64,000 nucleotides of DNA. It comes from Eurosta solidaginis (Eukaryota; Arthropoda; Insecta; Diptera; Tephritidae). Positions 10,924 through 22,659 of the stretch are shown one piece after another. The translations under genes and the position numbers were made by a program. The notes under the pieces are model-generated. The model did not search any database, was not told where the DNA came from, and saw only the letters and a list, made by a program, of their open reading frames with translations. Numbering within the stretch: the stretch's first letter is position 1; each line of letters begins with the position of its first letter. Location of the stretch: contig NC_090320.1 in NCBI RefSeq assembly GCF_040869045.1, forward strand, positions 242,668,978-242,732,977, given 5' to 3'.

Positions 10924-11530
10924 AATAAAATTAAAGAAAAAAAACTTTTTTAAAAATAAGCTTTTATTATTTTGGTTAATAAAATTAACTAAAAAGTAAA
11001 CAATAAATTGACTCTAAAGAAATATAACACTTTATAAGTTCATTGTAAGCTTAAACGATAATTAGGCTTTTTCGTCTGCGACAAAAAAATTCTATATTGT
11101 ACATAATTATATATTTTTAACATTAAAACTTTACACCTAAATTATTAAATCTTACAGTTTATATCACAGTCCTAATTGCTCTAATAAAAGCGTGTTACAT
11201 TGCGATAGCAAGAAAAGGAGATCCTAAATGTTCTTAATTATACCATCAAAATTTAACACGTTTTTTATTAGAACAATTAGGACTGTGATATAAACTGTAA
11301 GATTTAATAATTTAGGTGTAAAGTTTTAATGTTAAAAATATATAATTATGTACAATATAGAATTTTTTTGTCGCAGACGAAAAAGCCTAATTATCGTTTA
11401 AGCTTACAATGAACTTATAAAGTGTTATATTTCTTTAGAGTCAATTTATTGTTTACTTTTTAGTTAATTTTATTAACCAAAATAATAAAAGCTTATTTTT
11501 AAAAAAGTTTTTTTTTCTTTAATTTTATTT
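10924..11530. repeat. Near-perfect 600-bp palindrome
   Basis: Arms 10924-11198 and 11253-11530 are inverted copies that differ only by about one base indel and a few substitutions in roughly 275 bp. The loop is about 54 bp. There is no coding content. High identity suggests a recent origin or ongoing arm-to-arm conversion. The class is unknown; two LTR-like copies in inverted orientation are possible. Confidence 0.85.
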
Positions 11531-13016
11531 TGTACTTTTAAGTTCGTTTTATTAACAAGTAATAGAAGCTTGTTCTTATAAAAGCTTTAAATATAAGTAT
11601 AGGGGGTGAAACAAAAACACATATATCAGTTACATCTGCGTATAATGCGTATTGGAATTTATTAGTACACATTTTATGCGCAGCAACTTCAGAGGTGTAT
11701 TTAAAGTTTAAAGCATTGTAAATATAAGTATTGAAGTCATGAGCCTGGGCATTCGCGCAATTTTAGTGATGTAAATTGCATGGCGCCAGCGCCAATGCGG
11801 TGCCAGCTCAATGGTAGCTCATTGACGAAATTACTCCAAGCGAATTTTTGACGCTTCTTAGTAGTGAGTGCGTAGTACATTTTACTTGCGCTATTGAGTG
11901 AAACGACTTTTGTGTGTCAGGCACGAGTTTGGTGTTATTGGCGCTACTGGCAGTGATGACACTGAGCTGTTGACGGTAGCGCTGGTAGTTCAGATTTTGA
12001 ATCAGAGAAAGAATTGATGACCCGTGTGAATTATTATGGCTTTGGCCGTGTAAATTATTATGGTGTATTTGTATTTTTAGATTTAATGCACAATTAATAT
12101 TTGTGTGTTTGAGCGGCCAAATAATAACAGTAGTATTGCTAAAGTGCTGCTTAGTTGATGGAATGTCGCTAATTTCTTAGCGATGATCAGCAGATTATCA
12201 ATATTTCGTTCAACGGACGCGCGAAATTGCCACATCTGCTCAAATTTTCCAAAGATTTTCCATTCTTGATTTAACTTAAGCTGTTATGCCAATATTTTTC
12301 AGCCAGCTTTTTTCAAATAGGTAATTTTTCCAAAAGCAAAATAAATTACAGAAAAGATTACAGGGTTAAACAGCCTTAAAAATTCAGCTATGTTGGTTAT
12401 ACACAGAAATACAACAGAGGGTTGTGTCTCCGCTTTTCGCAAGCGATGAGATTCACCACGCGTGACACGTGATTCACCACGTCCAAATATCACAATCCAC
12501 GGATAGGTACCGGCGTGTTTGTATGGGACTTAGGCTGTTATGCCAAAGTAAATACAAATCTTTACCGATAACTGTGTTATCGATTAATTTATCGAATTCT
12601 AGTAAAGTAATATTGCATTGTCATCGGAGTTATACATGTGTGCAAAATTTCAGCTCAATCGGACACCGGGAAGTGTATCAAATTTAACTTGCAAGATTCC
12701 ATTACAGACAACAAAAGTGAAAGTAAATAAAAGCTTATAAATAAAAAACAGAGACTTTAAATGAAACAAAATTGCCAACTTACGCATAAGCTTTGGCGGT
12801 AATTGTGCTTAGGAACCTTACATATACGTAACTAGGTGGTAGGCTAGCTAAATACTTATATATATATACTTATAGTCTATTGTATTTTATTAGAAACAGT
12901 TTTTTTTTTGTTTTCACCCATGAAATTATAATTTAATGCTTTTTTAGTGTCGTGATTCCTTTTATCATTAATTTTTTTGTTTTGTTAACCTTTTTATTTT
13001 GTAAATTGAAAAAAAA
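11531..13016. other. Intergenic stretch, no gene seen
   Basis: No domain-bearing frame. CTGTTATGCCAA occurs at about 12281 and 12535 as a direct repeat, hinting at old mobile-element debris. The sequence becomes AT-rich toward 13000. Confidence 0.5.
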
Positions 13017-13017
13017 A

Positions 13018-15733
13018 AACAAGTAAGGAAGGTTAAGTTCGGGTGTAACCGAACATTACATACTCAGTTGAGAGCTATGGTGACAACATAAGGGAAAATA
13101 ACCATGTAGGAAAATAAACCGAGGGAAACCCAGGAATGTGTTTGTATGACATGTGTATCAAATGAAAGGCATTAAAGAGTATTTTATGAGGGAGTGGGCA
13201 ATAGTTCTATAGGTGGACGCCATTTAGGGACATAGCCATAAAGGTGGATCAGGGTTTACCCTAGAATGCGTTTGTACGATATGGGTATCAAATTAAAGGT
13301 GTTAATGAGTATTTTAAAAGGGAGTAATCCTTAGTTCCATAGGTGGACGCCGTTTCGAGATATCGCCACAAAGGTGGAACAGGGGCGACCCTAGTATTTG
13401 TTTGTACAATATGGGCATCAAACGAATGGTGTTAATGAGTATTTTAAAAGGGAGTGGGCCTTAGTTCTATAGGTGGATGCCGTTTCGAAATATCGCCATA
13501 AAGGTGGACCAGGGGTGACTCTAGAATGTGTTTGTACGATATGGGTATCAAATTAAAGGTATTAATGAGGGTTTTAAAAGGGAGTGGTGGTTGTTGTATA
13601 GGTGGTCGCATTTTCGAAATATCGCCATAAAGGTGGACCAGGGATGACTCTAAAATTTGTTTGTACGATATGGGTATCAAATGAAAGGTGTTAATGAGTA
13701 TTTTTAAAAGGGAGTGGGCCTTCGTTCTATAGGTGTTCGCCTTTTCGAGATATCGCCATAAAGGTGGACCAGGGATGATTCTAGAATTCGTTTGTGCAAT
13801 ATGGGTATGGCGGCCACCGTGGTGTGATGGTAGCGTGCTCCGCCTATCACACCGTATGCCCTGGGTTCAACTCCCGGGCAAAGCAACATCAAAATTTTAG
13901 AAATAAGGTTTTTCAATTAGAAGAAAATTTTTCTAAGCGGGGTCGCCCCTCGGCAGTGACTGGCAAGCGCTCCGAGTGTATTTCTGCCATGAAAAGCTCT
14001 CAGTGAAAACTCATCTGCCTTGCAGATGCCGTTCGGAGTCGGCAAAAAACATGTAGGTCCCGTCCGGCCAATTTGTAGGGAAAGCCAAGAGGAGCACGAC
14101 GCAAATTGGAAGAGAAGCTCGGCCTTAGATCTCTTCGGAGGTTATCGCGCCTTACATTTATTTTCTATTTAATATGGGTATCAAACGAAAGGAGTTAATG
14201 AGTATTTTAAAAGGGAGTGGGCCTTAGTTCTATAGGTGGACGCCTTTTCGAGATATCGCCATAAAGGTGGACCAGGGGTGACTCTAGAATGAGTTTGTAC
14301 GATATGGGTATCAAATTAAAGGTATTAATGAGATTTTTAATAGGGAGTGGTGGTAGTTGTATATGTGAAGGCGTTTTCCAGATATCGACCAAAATGTGGA
14401 CCAGGGTGACCCAGAACATCATCTGTTGGATACCGCAAATTTATTTATATATGTAATACCTGCCAAGATTTTAAGGGTTTTTTATTTCGCCCTGCAGAAC
14501 TTTTTCATTTTCTTCTACTTAATATGGTAGGTGTCACAACCATTTTATAAAGTTTTTTCTAAAGTTGTATTTCGCTTCAATAAAACAATCCAATTACCTT
14601 ACCATGTTTCATCCCTTTTTTCGTATTTGGTATAGAATTATGGCATTTTTTTCATTTTTCGTAATTTTCGATATCGAAAAAGTGGGCGTGGTCATAGTCG
14701 GATTTCGTTCATTTTCCATACCAAGATAAAGTTAGTTCAGGTAAGCACGTGAACTAAGTTCATTAAAGATATGTCGATTTTTGCTCAAGTTATCGTATTA
14801 ACGGCCATGCGGAAGGACAGACGGACGACTGTGTATAAAAACTGGGCGTGGCGTCAACCGATTTCGCCCATTTTCACAGAAAAGAGTTAACGTCATAAAA
14901 TCTATGCCCCTACCAAATTTCAAAAGGATTGTTTAATTTTTGTTCGACTTATGGTGTTAAAAGTATCCTAGACAAATTAAATGAAAAAGGGCGGAGCCAC
15001 GCCCATTTTGAAATTTTCTTTTATTTTTGTATTTTGTTGCACTATATCATTACTGAATTGTTGACATAATTTACTTATATACTGCAAAGATATTAAATTT
15101 TTCGTTAAAATTTTACTTTAAAAAAAAAATTTTTTTTTGAAGTGGGCGTGATCCTTCTCCGATTTTGATAATTTTTATTAAGCGTACATATAGTAAAAGG
15201 AGTAACGTTCCTGCCAAATTTCATCATGATATCTTCAACGACTGCCAAATTATAGCTTGCAAAACTTTTAAATTACCTTCTTTTAAAAGTGGGCGGTGCC
15301 GCGCCCATTGTCCAAAATTTTACTAATTTTCTATGCTGCGTCATAAGCTCTACTCATCTACCAAGTTTCGTCGCTTTATCTCTCTTTTGTAATGAATTAT
15401 CGCAATTTTTCGGTTTTTCGAAATTTTCGATATCGAAAAAGTGGGCGTGGTTATAGTCCGATATCGTTCATTTTAAATAGCGATCTGAGATGAGTGCTCA
15501 GGAACCCACATACCAAATTTCATCACGATACCTCAAAATTTACTCAAGTTATCTTAACGAACGGACGGACGGATGGACGGACGGACGGACATGGCTCAAT
15601 CAAATTTTTTTTCGATCCTGATTATTTTGATATATGGAAGTCTATATCTATCTCGATTCCTTTATATATGTACAACCAACCGTTATCCAATCAAACTTAA
15701 TATACTCTGTGAGCTCTGCTCAACTGAGTATAA
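13018..15733 (+). repeat. Family 1 non-coding repeat, long copy with 130-bp tandem units
   Basis: It begins AACAAGTAAGGAAGG with GTGTAACCGAACATTACAT and ends GCTCAACTGAGTATAAA. The subterminal words TACTCAGTTGAG and CTCAACTGAGTAT are inverted with respect to each other. Inside are about seven tandem units of 130 bp (13150-14430, counted from GTATCAAAT at 13155, 13285, 13415, 13545, 13674, 14177 and 14308). After these come stretches with paired GGGCGTGG/CCACGCCC words and a GGACGGACGGAC run (about 15560-15590). No coding frame: 130 is not a multiple of three. A SINE interrupts it at 13809-14170. Confidence 0.8.
13809..14170 (+). mobile_element. tRNA-derived SINE with intact target-site duplication
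   Basis: The head resembles a tRNA: an A-box-like segment near 13820-13830 and a B box GGTTCAACTCC at 13864-13874. The body has a central domain (CCTCGGCAGTG, then CATGAAAAGC) and ends in TTACATTTATTTTCTATTT. The 11-bp repeat AATATGGGTAT at 13798-13808 and 14171-14181 flanks it exactly, showing insertion into a tandem unit of the family 1 repeat. Transcription by RNA polymerase III and copying by a LINE enzyme are expected from the SINE type. Confidence 0.9.
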
Positions 15734-16180
15734 ACATTTTACATATCTATACATCCAAAAGCAGAAAATGTTATATCAGGTGCGAAGGTGTGTAAGATTG
15801 TATATATATATTTGCTAAGCTTAAGGGGCTGTTTAAAGTGTTCATGAATAATTAGTATAATAGCTATTTATGTAATTGTAAGACATATATAGATGGGGAC
15901 CTACATTTGCCATTTAATTTGAAATTGAATCTTTTTCTTTTCTTTTAAATTGTAACCCATTTAGCTCTACTCAATGTGACATTTATAATTTCTACTGGGT
16001 AATTAACGTTAACTGCCCATTGGTCATGGTACTTATATATAACGCACCATTTAAATTTCATTTTATGGATTTTTAATTTCAATAATCCGAAATTTTAAAA
16101 TTGACCTGATTGATTGATTAATCATGACCAGATAGTGCAAAGTTCAATACGTATTAGTCGTCACTACAGTGGTTCACACC
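15734..16180. other. AT-rich intergenic stretch
   Basis: No gene or clear repeat structure seen. Confidence 0.5.
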
Positions 16181-16199
16181 TTTTAATGGTATGTTTTTT

Positions 16200-16470
16200 A
16201 CCGTCTAAGTATATTTAAAACGTATACGCCCATGCATGGAAGTACATATGTAGCAGGTAAAGAATACCTTTTATGCAAAATACTTAAATGAAGTTCATAT
16301 TAATTACTGGAATTCCTTCTACGGTTCGTACGTATACATACATCTATGTATATTTTAAATATGTAGTAAACGTACACGCCTTTACATAGATGTATATATG
16401 TGGCAAGTAAAGAATAAATTTTATGTACAAAGATTTAAATGAAGTTCATATTAATTACTCATACATCGAT
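16200..16470 (+). repeat. Imperfect direct duplication, about 150-bp spacing
   Basis: Two related units start near 16218 and 16368. Both contain ACGCC, GGTAAAGAATA or AAGTAAAGAATA, and end GAAGTTCATATTAATTACT. They differ by scattered substitutions. Confidence 0.6.
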
Positions 16471-16618
16471 GTATGTTTCAAATGGGTTTATCTCAAAAAT
16501 TTATCATAAGTTCATTACTTTAAGTAAAATAAAATGGTTGAACTGTTTACAGTAATGAGCTCGAAAATAGCATCGAAAATTAATAACACTGGTTTTAGGT
16601 GACTATCTCCCTTCACTT

Positions 16619-17186
16619 ATGCGGCAGTTACCCACAGACGTGTGCCGTACGTAAGGACGTTTGTCTTACGAAGCACGTTTGACCGAACTCTCAAGCCCGT
16701 AGGAATCAATGTGTACGTCTGTGTACATGTACATAACATATTTGTGTGTGTATTGTTTACAGAGAAGCACTGTTGCCATTGACCATTTTTCATGTATGCT
16801 TATGGAAACATCAACTTTTTCCAATTTAATTTTTGACATTGTAAAAGGCCGGAATACATTTTAAATAAGTATAAATAGATTAAATATTTATAATCAGCAC
16901 TTTTACATAATTATTTCGAATTATTTTCACAACTATTCAAACTTTAATTAGGTGTTTTTGCATAAAAGTGCAAACGGTCAAAAATTAGCGCACAAAAGTT
17001 TACTAGGTAACTCTGTCTAGTGAGAGAGCGATTAGCTGACACGTTCTTGTTTTGATTTCTACGTTCCGGGCTACGTACGTACGGGCGTTGCACGTCGGTG
17101 AGTTTTCGTTTACATTGCACACTCATAAGATAGGTCGTGTCAGCTGACACGTTTTTGGTACGTACGTTCGTGAGTAACTGCTGCAT
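16619..17186. mobile_element. MITE with GCAGTTAC terminal repeats
   Basis: The left end ATGCGGCAGTTACCCAC is matched in inverse by the right end GTGAGTAACTGCTGCAT. Internal ACGTACGT words are frequent near both ends. There is no transposase and no clear target duplication. Confidence 0.5.
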
Positions 17187-17409
17187 TATTCGTTGCAAGT
17201 TCGAAAGTGTCAAAAAAAAAAAAGCTTCATTAGAAGTTCAAAGATAACTCTGCCTTTCGAAACAGTTTAACCAGTTTTATTAACTCTGTATGTCTAACTT
17301 ACTACAAGCGTCCTCACAAATTATGTGAAGGGAAAAAATTTAGGTTTTCCGTATCCTGGAACGAACTCACCGCTTAGGCTGCAGTTGTTGTTGGGTTGTT
17401 ATATCCGGT

Positions 17410-17590
17410 GTTGCAGCTGGCGTTGCAGCAGGCCTATGTTTAGCGGCCCTGCTGTTGTTGTTGTAGGTGCTGTTGCAGCAGGCCTATATTCGGCGGCCCT
17501 GCTGTTGTTGTTATACCTGGCGTTGCAGCAGGCCTATGTTTAGCGGCCCTGCTGTTGTTGTTGCCGCAGGCCTATGTTCAGCGGCCCTTC
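17410..17590 (+). repeat. 50-bp minisatellite
   Basis: GGCCTAT occurs at 17431, 17481, 17531 and 17569, giving periods of 50, 50 and 38. Each unit has GCAGCAGGCC and GCGGCCCTGCTG, a pair that can form a hairpin, separated by TGTTGTTGTTG runs. Confidence 0.8.
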
Positions 17591-17599
17591 CTTTGTTTC

Positions 17600-18340
17600 C
17601 GCCGAACCAATATCAATAATTCTACTCTTAAGGCCATTTAACTGATTTTAATGGATTTACTTGGTATTGGTTGTCAAAATTGTGACCAGAACGTTCGCGT
17701 CAGATGTGTTGGTGGATAATGAAGGCGATTAATGCCTCGCTGTCGTTGTTGGAGCTGGTGCTGGTGGTAAGCCTGGTGGATGGAACGCGTTTGCTTGGCG
17801 CTGCCGATGGGATACCGAGCCTTGATGGCGCTGCGATGGTGGTTGCGCAATTGGTGGTGGATGCGCTCGTGGTTGGTATGGTCGTCGTCGTCGTAATCGT
17901 CGTGTAGCTCTCAATAAGGGCGGGTATCGAGTATTCCCTTTAAAATGGATTCAAATCTATGCCCGTACAACTTTGTGAAATCCACTACGAATTTTGTTAC
18001 GAAAATTCATTTGGTTTTCGTTTCACAAGTACCAGCCACTACCAACCATACGGTCGGGTCCGAATATACACCGCACAATTTTTTTGTGAGCTGTTTCTTA
18101 TTTTATATCCACGTTTTACGAAATTATTTGGTTTATCGCTATTATGGATGAAAGCAGATAGCTACCACGTTTTTTTTTTCTTCCAGCTGTTGTCGCCCCA
18201 GGCAATAATCTCCCTTTCCGGAAACTGCCTTTTTTTTCTTCTTTTTGACAAAATGGCTTCAACAGCGGCTGTCGCGACATCTAGTGTACATTTCGTTCAA
18301 AATTGCGTTGGCAGCTTTTTTCGCTATCACTAGCCACTAG
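17600..18340. other. Stretch before the gypsy pol remnant
   Basis: No gene is supported. There is a GGTGGT- and GTCGTCGTC-rich low-complexity part (17700-17905). It may include decayed gag of the downstream gypsy element, but no motif confirms this. Confidence 0.4.
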
Positions 18341-18616
18341 GTGCGTTCCAAAGGTGACTCTCCCAAGTGGACCATAACACTTTATTGCGCATTTTGGTCT
18401 ACTGATAGATCTCAAAAAACATCGACTGATTGACCTGCGCACATCGCTTTCACCGACTGCAGAGCTTGTCGAGGCGATATAGTACAACTTATCAATCATG
18501 GATTCCACTGCGCATATCGACAACAAGTGCCGCGAACTTCTACATGATTCAGCGACATAACCAATCCCAGTGCCTCTGCAGGGGGTGCACATCACATTTT
18601 AACAATAGTACCACCT

Positions 18617-19357
18617 GTGGTTGAACGAGTACGACGAATAGCTGCTGAAAAACTTAAGGCAGCTAGAGATGAAATTAACCTCTTGCTGAAGCTGGGTGTA
18701 ATAAGATCTCCCAGCAGCCAGTGGGCCAGCCCAATTCACATGGTACCCAAAAAACTGGGACATTGGCGTAACATCGGAGATTTCCGTCGACTCAATTCGC
18801 AAACTGTCCCTGATCGGTATCCTCTGCTTGTTCCGGATGATATATTTCAACGACTTCATGGCAAAAATATTTTCTCAACGATTGATCTTGTTCGCGCGTA
18901 TCACCAGATCCCAATGGCTCCGGAGGAAATTGAGAAGACAGCGGTCACAACTCCCTTTGGGCTGTTCGAGTTTCTGGGGGTGCCTCCAGGTCTACGCAAC
19001 GCCACGCAAACATTTCAACATCACATGGACAATATTTTGAGAGGTATAGACTTTGTTGGATGTTTCATTAATGATCTCATAGTAGCCTCTGAGACTCGTG
19101 AGGGGCACATCCAGCACCTAAAACAAATTTTTGTTATTCTGCGTGGAAATAATCTCACAATAAACCCGAGCAAATGCCAGTTTGCAAAGGAGGATGTAAT
19201 AAACTTGGGCTATATGACCAATCAGCGAGGGTATCAGCCACCAGTCCCTCGTGTCAAGGCAATTCTGGCATATTCCAAACCAGAGACTATTATGCATTTG
19301 CGGCGGTTTTTGGGAATGATAAATTATTACCGCAAACACCGCTCAATGCATTCTTGA
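18617..19357 (+). pseudogene. Gypsy reverse transcriptase, broken
   Basis: The frame matches a Ty3/gypsy RT from the first conserved block to the end of the palm: [51 protein letters not shown], then [16 protein letters not shown] and [10 protein letters not shown]. The catalytic YxDD box reads FIND, so the first Asp of the pair is replaced by Asn. The frame is lost near 19340 and continues in another. The first codon is GTG, so this is not a natural start. Confidence 0.85.
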
Positions 19358-19760
19358 AAAGTTCTAAGAAGGAAGACAAAATGAAATCACCTTGGACAAA
19401 AGAGTCGGAGGAAGCTTTCGAAGCTTGCAAGCAGAGCGTAGCTGCAGCTACTCGTACAGCATTTCTTTCGTCAACTGCTCCACTCTCGCTTACAACTGAC
19501 GCATGCGATTTGGCCATAGGCGCATCGTTGGAACAGTTTGAAGATGACATGTGAAAACCAGTGGGTTTTTTCTCCAGGAAACTCAGTCCTACCGAGACCA
19601 GATACAGCACGTATGATAGGGAGCTGTTAAAAATATTCGCAGCCATTAAGTTCTTTCGTCACATATTGGAGGGCCGGCAGTTCATAGTCAAAACAGATCA
19701 CAAGCCTCTCGTCTACTCGTCAACGTCAGCTCAATCAACTTGGTTTTATATCCCAATTTA
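19330..19760 (+). pseudogene. Gypsy RNase H remnant
   Basis: SPWTKESEEAFEACKQ leads into LTTDACDLAIGASLEQ, and FFSRKLSPTETRYSTYDREL leads into FIVKTDHKPLVY, the usual gypsy RNase H blocks. An in-frame TGA (19552-19554) separates them. The frame fails after about 19740. Confidence 0.8.
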
Positions 19761-19834
19761 CCAAGGAAATCATTTACCTCAAGGGCGAAGAAAATGCAGT
19801 TGCCAACGCTCTGTCGAGAATCAACGCTATCTAT

Positions 19835-21060
19835 ATGCCGACTGTTGTGAGTGCTGAAAGGATTCAACAGGAGCAGCAAGATGATGAAGAGTTCCAGCAG
19901 CTGACTAACAACAACAATACCTCGTTAAAGCTCCAACGTTTATCTATTGACGGCAAGTCTATCATATATTGCGACACATCATCGGGTATGGTGAGGCCTT
20001 TTATTCCCAAAAACTTGCGCCGAACAGCTTTTGACACTATTCATGGGCCATCTCATCCGAGCGGCCGAATCACGGCACGCACACTCAAACAAAAATGCAT
20101 TTTTTTTCCTCCGGGCATCAAGAAGGACGCACTGAACTGGTATTGCAACTGTATATCTTATATTACCAGTTGCTGTTCCCTTTGTAGAAAAATAGTAATT
20201 TCCAATGCGACTCTGTATTGATAAAATCAACTTTGCTTATATTGATACTTTGCGGATATGAACAATTGGAATTTACTTATGTATATTAATACTATGCAGA
20301 TATCAATACGTGGAATTTAAAATTCTAGGAAATATTAATATTCAAATTATTTTTAGGTTTGATGTTGTCAAGTATGTATTGTGAAATAATTTGTCAAGTT
20401 GAGTTGAAATAAAGAAATCAATTCAATACCCTTAAAGGACATGACAGCTGCTTCTGTAAGTACTGCGTTTTATTAAAGCTGGATAGCCCAGTTTGGCACA
20501 CCCCACACCATTACTACAGATCAGGGTGCCCAATTTGAATCAGCATTATTCACAGCTTTGACGAGAATGATCGAAGCTAATCGTGTCAGGACAACACCCT
20601 ATCACCCACAATCTAATGGCCTTGTTGAAAGGTGGCATAGAACACTTAAAGCAGCGCTGATGTGCAACTATCATGCTCCATGGCCGGAAGTTTTGCGTAC
20701 AGTTCTCCTTGGTCTTCGTACGTGCATTAAAGATGATTTGAATGCCTCGCCCGCAGACTTGGTTTACGGCACTGCATTGCGACTCCCTGGCGAGTTTTTC
20801 ATATCAGAAAACACACCAGTGGACCCACATGTTTTTATTCAGAAGTTGCGAACACACATTAGAATTTTAAGGTCCACTCCAACAGATCATCACACAAAAT
20901 CTAAAATGTTCGTTCTGAAAGATTTATACACCTGTTCGCATGTATTTCTCCGAATTGCCGCAATCAAAGGCCATTGGAGCATCCCTACTCCGGGCCTCAT
21001 GAAGTTCTGGAGCGCATAGATGACTACGTTTTCGAAATAAAGGTTGATGGTGTTGAACAA
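19835..21060 (+). pseudogene. Gypsy integrase remnant in two parts
   Basis: The first part (to about 20200) has HGPSHPSGRITARTL with the zinc-binding His residues, but the following Cys pair is altered. The second part (from about 20495) has TTDQGAQFESALF, with a core Asp, and TPYHPQSNGLVERWHRTLK, with the core Glu. It ends with HEVLERIDDYVFEIKVDG near 21000-21060. About 245 bp of unrelated sequence separates the parts. Confidence 0.8.
20200..20445. repeat. Insertion inside the integrase with 44-bp direct repeats
   Basis: The AT-rich segment interrupts the integrase. It holds two related units starting at 20239 and 20283 (ATATTGATACTTTGCGGATAT and ATATTAATACTATGCAGATAT), and AATAAAG near 20408. 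It could be a solo LTR, but no matching copy is in the window. Confidence 0.45.
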
Positions 21061-21280
21061 TAGTGTCAGCTAGCAGACCTAAACCAACATATTCCACCAA
21101 AGACGATAAACAACTTGACAGTCAGCCGAATCCTCTGCAAACTGCCAAGCCCAAAGATCAGCAACAGTTTTAAACAGTCGACCAGACAGAGACATCGGGA
21201 TTCCAATCTGCACCGACTATCACAGACAAGTTTTCACCTTCGCATACCAAACAACACAAATTCCCTTCGCAACTGTTACA

Positions 21281-21739
21281 TAACTGGCTGCTGGGGCAAG
21301 GCAGGGTGGCAAGTGGCATGGTGGCGAGCCCAGCTAAAACTCGTCGGTTGGGAGTGGTTAATTTCCACCTGCCCAGCCTTCAGATATGTAATCAAAAATA
21401 GTTGTGTCATGCCATATTAGAAATGTTCTTGTGACAGGAAGGAAAGCAATCAGAAAAACACAGAAAACAGTAGGCCCGTCCCGTCCAGTCCTGTCGCGTC
21501 CGTTGGAGTCTACCCACCCTCTTCGGCGCGGCGCACTCGAAGCCATGAACGCTGTGCTGACTCCTCTCTTTCTACAGCGCCCCCAAATCTTGACACTAGT
21601 CCGTCTGAATGAGTCCTAGTCTAGTCCATGTCGGTATAGTCAAAGGTCCGTGCAGCCTACTTCCCCTCTCGTTCCACTAGTGCAACACCCACACCAATCC
21701 AATTAAATTAGCAACTCATTTATACCTTTATATTAAGTC
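21281..21739. other. Stretch after the gypsy remnant
   Basis: No supported gene. The GC-rich part around 21470-21560 has no recognised motif. Confidence 0.45.
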
Positions 21740-22500
21740 GCTTTCAAGTTTGTCCCCTCATTTCCATACGAATTTTTGACCCACGGAAAAGTCTTTTTCG
21801 GTAACTTCCCGTTGAGCTAGACACTTGATACTTGGAGCATAGTTCAGATCAGGGAGACATTACAATGCAGGTGAAAAAAATCTGCTAGGTGGCGCACCGA
21901 TCGAGATATACAGAAAATTAATTTTAAAATAGAAATTTTGCGATCGACTTTTAACTAACTTCTCGGTGATCCAGAAACTTGAAACTTAGCACATAGTTTG
22001 CGAGTCGATGGCACTACAATTCGTAGAAAACAAAATGCCGCCAGGTGGCAGACGAATCGAGATAAACGAAAATCCCTGAAAAAACGCAGGGAATCTTGCG
22101 ATCGATTTTTAAGTAACTTCCCGGTGAGCTGGAGACCTGAAACTTGGGCAGTGAGTCAAAACCCGATGACAATGCAATATTTGATCAAAAAAAATTCGCT
22201 AGGTGGCGCACGCGGATCGAGATGGTAAGAAAACAAATTTTAATTTGGGAATCTTTCAGTCCATATTTAACTAACTTCCCGGTTTCTAGAGACTTGAAAC
22301 TTGGCACTTAATTAGAGGCCTGGTGATAAAACAACTTATAGAAAACAAAGTTCCGCTGGGTGACGCGCTAGTCAAGATAACTGTAAATCATTTACAAATG
22401 GGGGAATCTTGCGATCGATTTTTAAGTAACTTCCCGGTGAGCTTGGAAACTTGGGCCGTGAGTCAGAACCCAAAATTCCAAATGCCTTTTTGTAGGCAGC
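21740..22500 (+). repeat. Repeat family X, tandem units of about 150 bp
   Basis: Repeated blocks contain AAGTAACTTCCCGGTGAGCT, GAAACTTG(G) and GCTAGGTGGCGCAC followed by a GATCGAGAT word. At least four diverged units lie in tandem. Related single or double units occur at 29755-30060 and 43320-43760. Confidence 0.7.
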
Positions 22501-22658
22501 ACTAAAAAGGTGAAAATAAAAAGATGATAAAAAAATTTTAAGGACTACCTTTATATAAATGGACCAAAAAATAGAAGGTAATTTTTCCTTTAATACAGAC
22601 ATAATCTTGTTGAATTTTGAATAAAAAACTTTAAAAATAGCTCTTGTAAAAGAATTTT
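22500..22658 (+). repeat. AT-rich repeat Y next to family X
   Basis: It contains TTTATATAAATGGACCAAAA and AATCTTGTTGAATTTTGAAT, and matches 30110-30290 (same strand) and 30990-31175 (inverted). In two of the three places it follows family X directly, so X and Y may be parts of one element. Confidence 0.6.
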
Positions 22659-22659
22659 T

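Larger units (their letters stand above)
18340..21280 (+). mobile_element. Ty3/gypsy pol remnant
   Basis: Reading pieces follow the gypsy order of protease-RT linker, RT, RNase H and integrase. LIDLKKHRLIDLRTS (near 18395) is the linker. Both LTRs were not located. The integrase is split by an insertion at about 20200-20445. Confidence 0.8.

Noticed and set aside
13444..13680. Minus-strand frames with repeated HLYGDISK-type peptides in family 1
   Set aside because: They come from 130-bp tandem units; the unit length is not a multiple of three, so no conserved protein repeat is encoded across units.
13809..13885. Possible real tRNA gene at the SINE head
   Set aside because: A and B boxes are present but the sequence does not fold as a cloverleaf, and it recurs with a SINE body and a target duplication.
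15555..15592. GGAC repeats as a CRISPR-like or satellite array
   Set aside because: Short simple repeat inside family 1, seen at the matching place in other copies; CRISPR is not expected in an animal genome.
17725..17907. Val/Leu-rich frame with apparent membrane segments
   Set aside because: Low-complexity GGT/GTC-rich DNA with open frames on both strands; no gene context.
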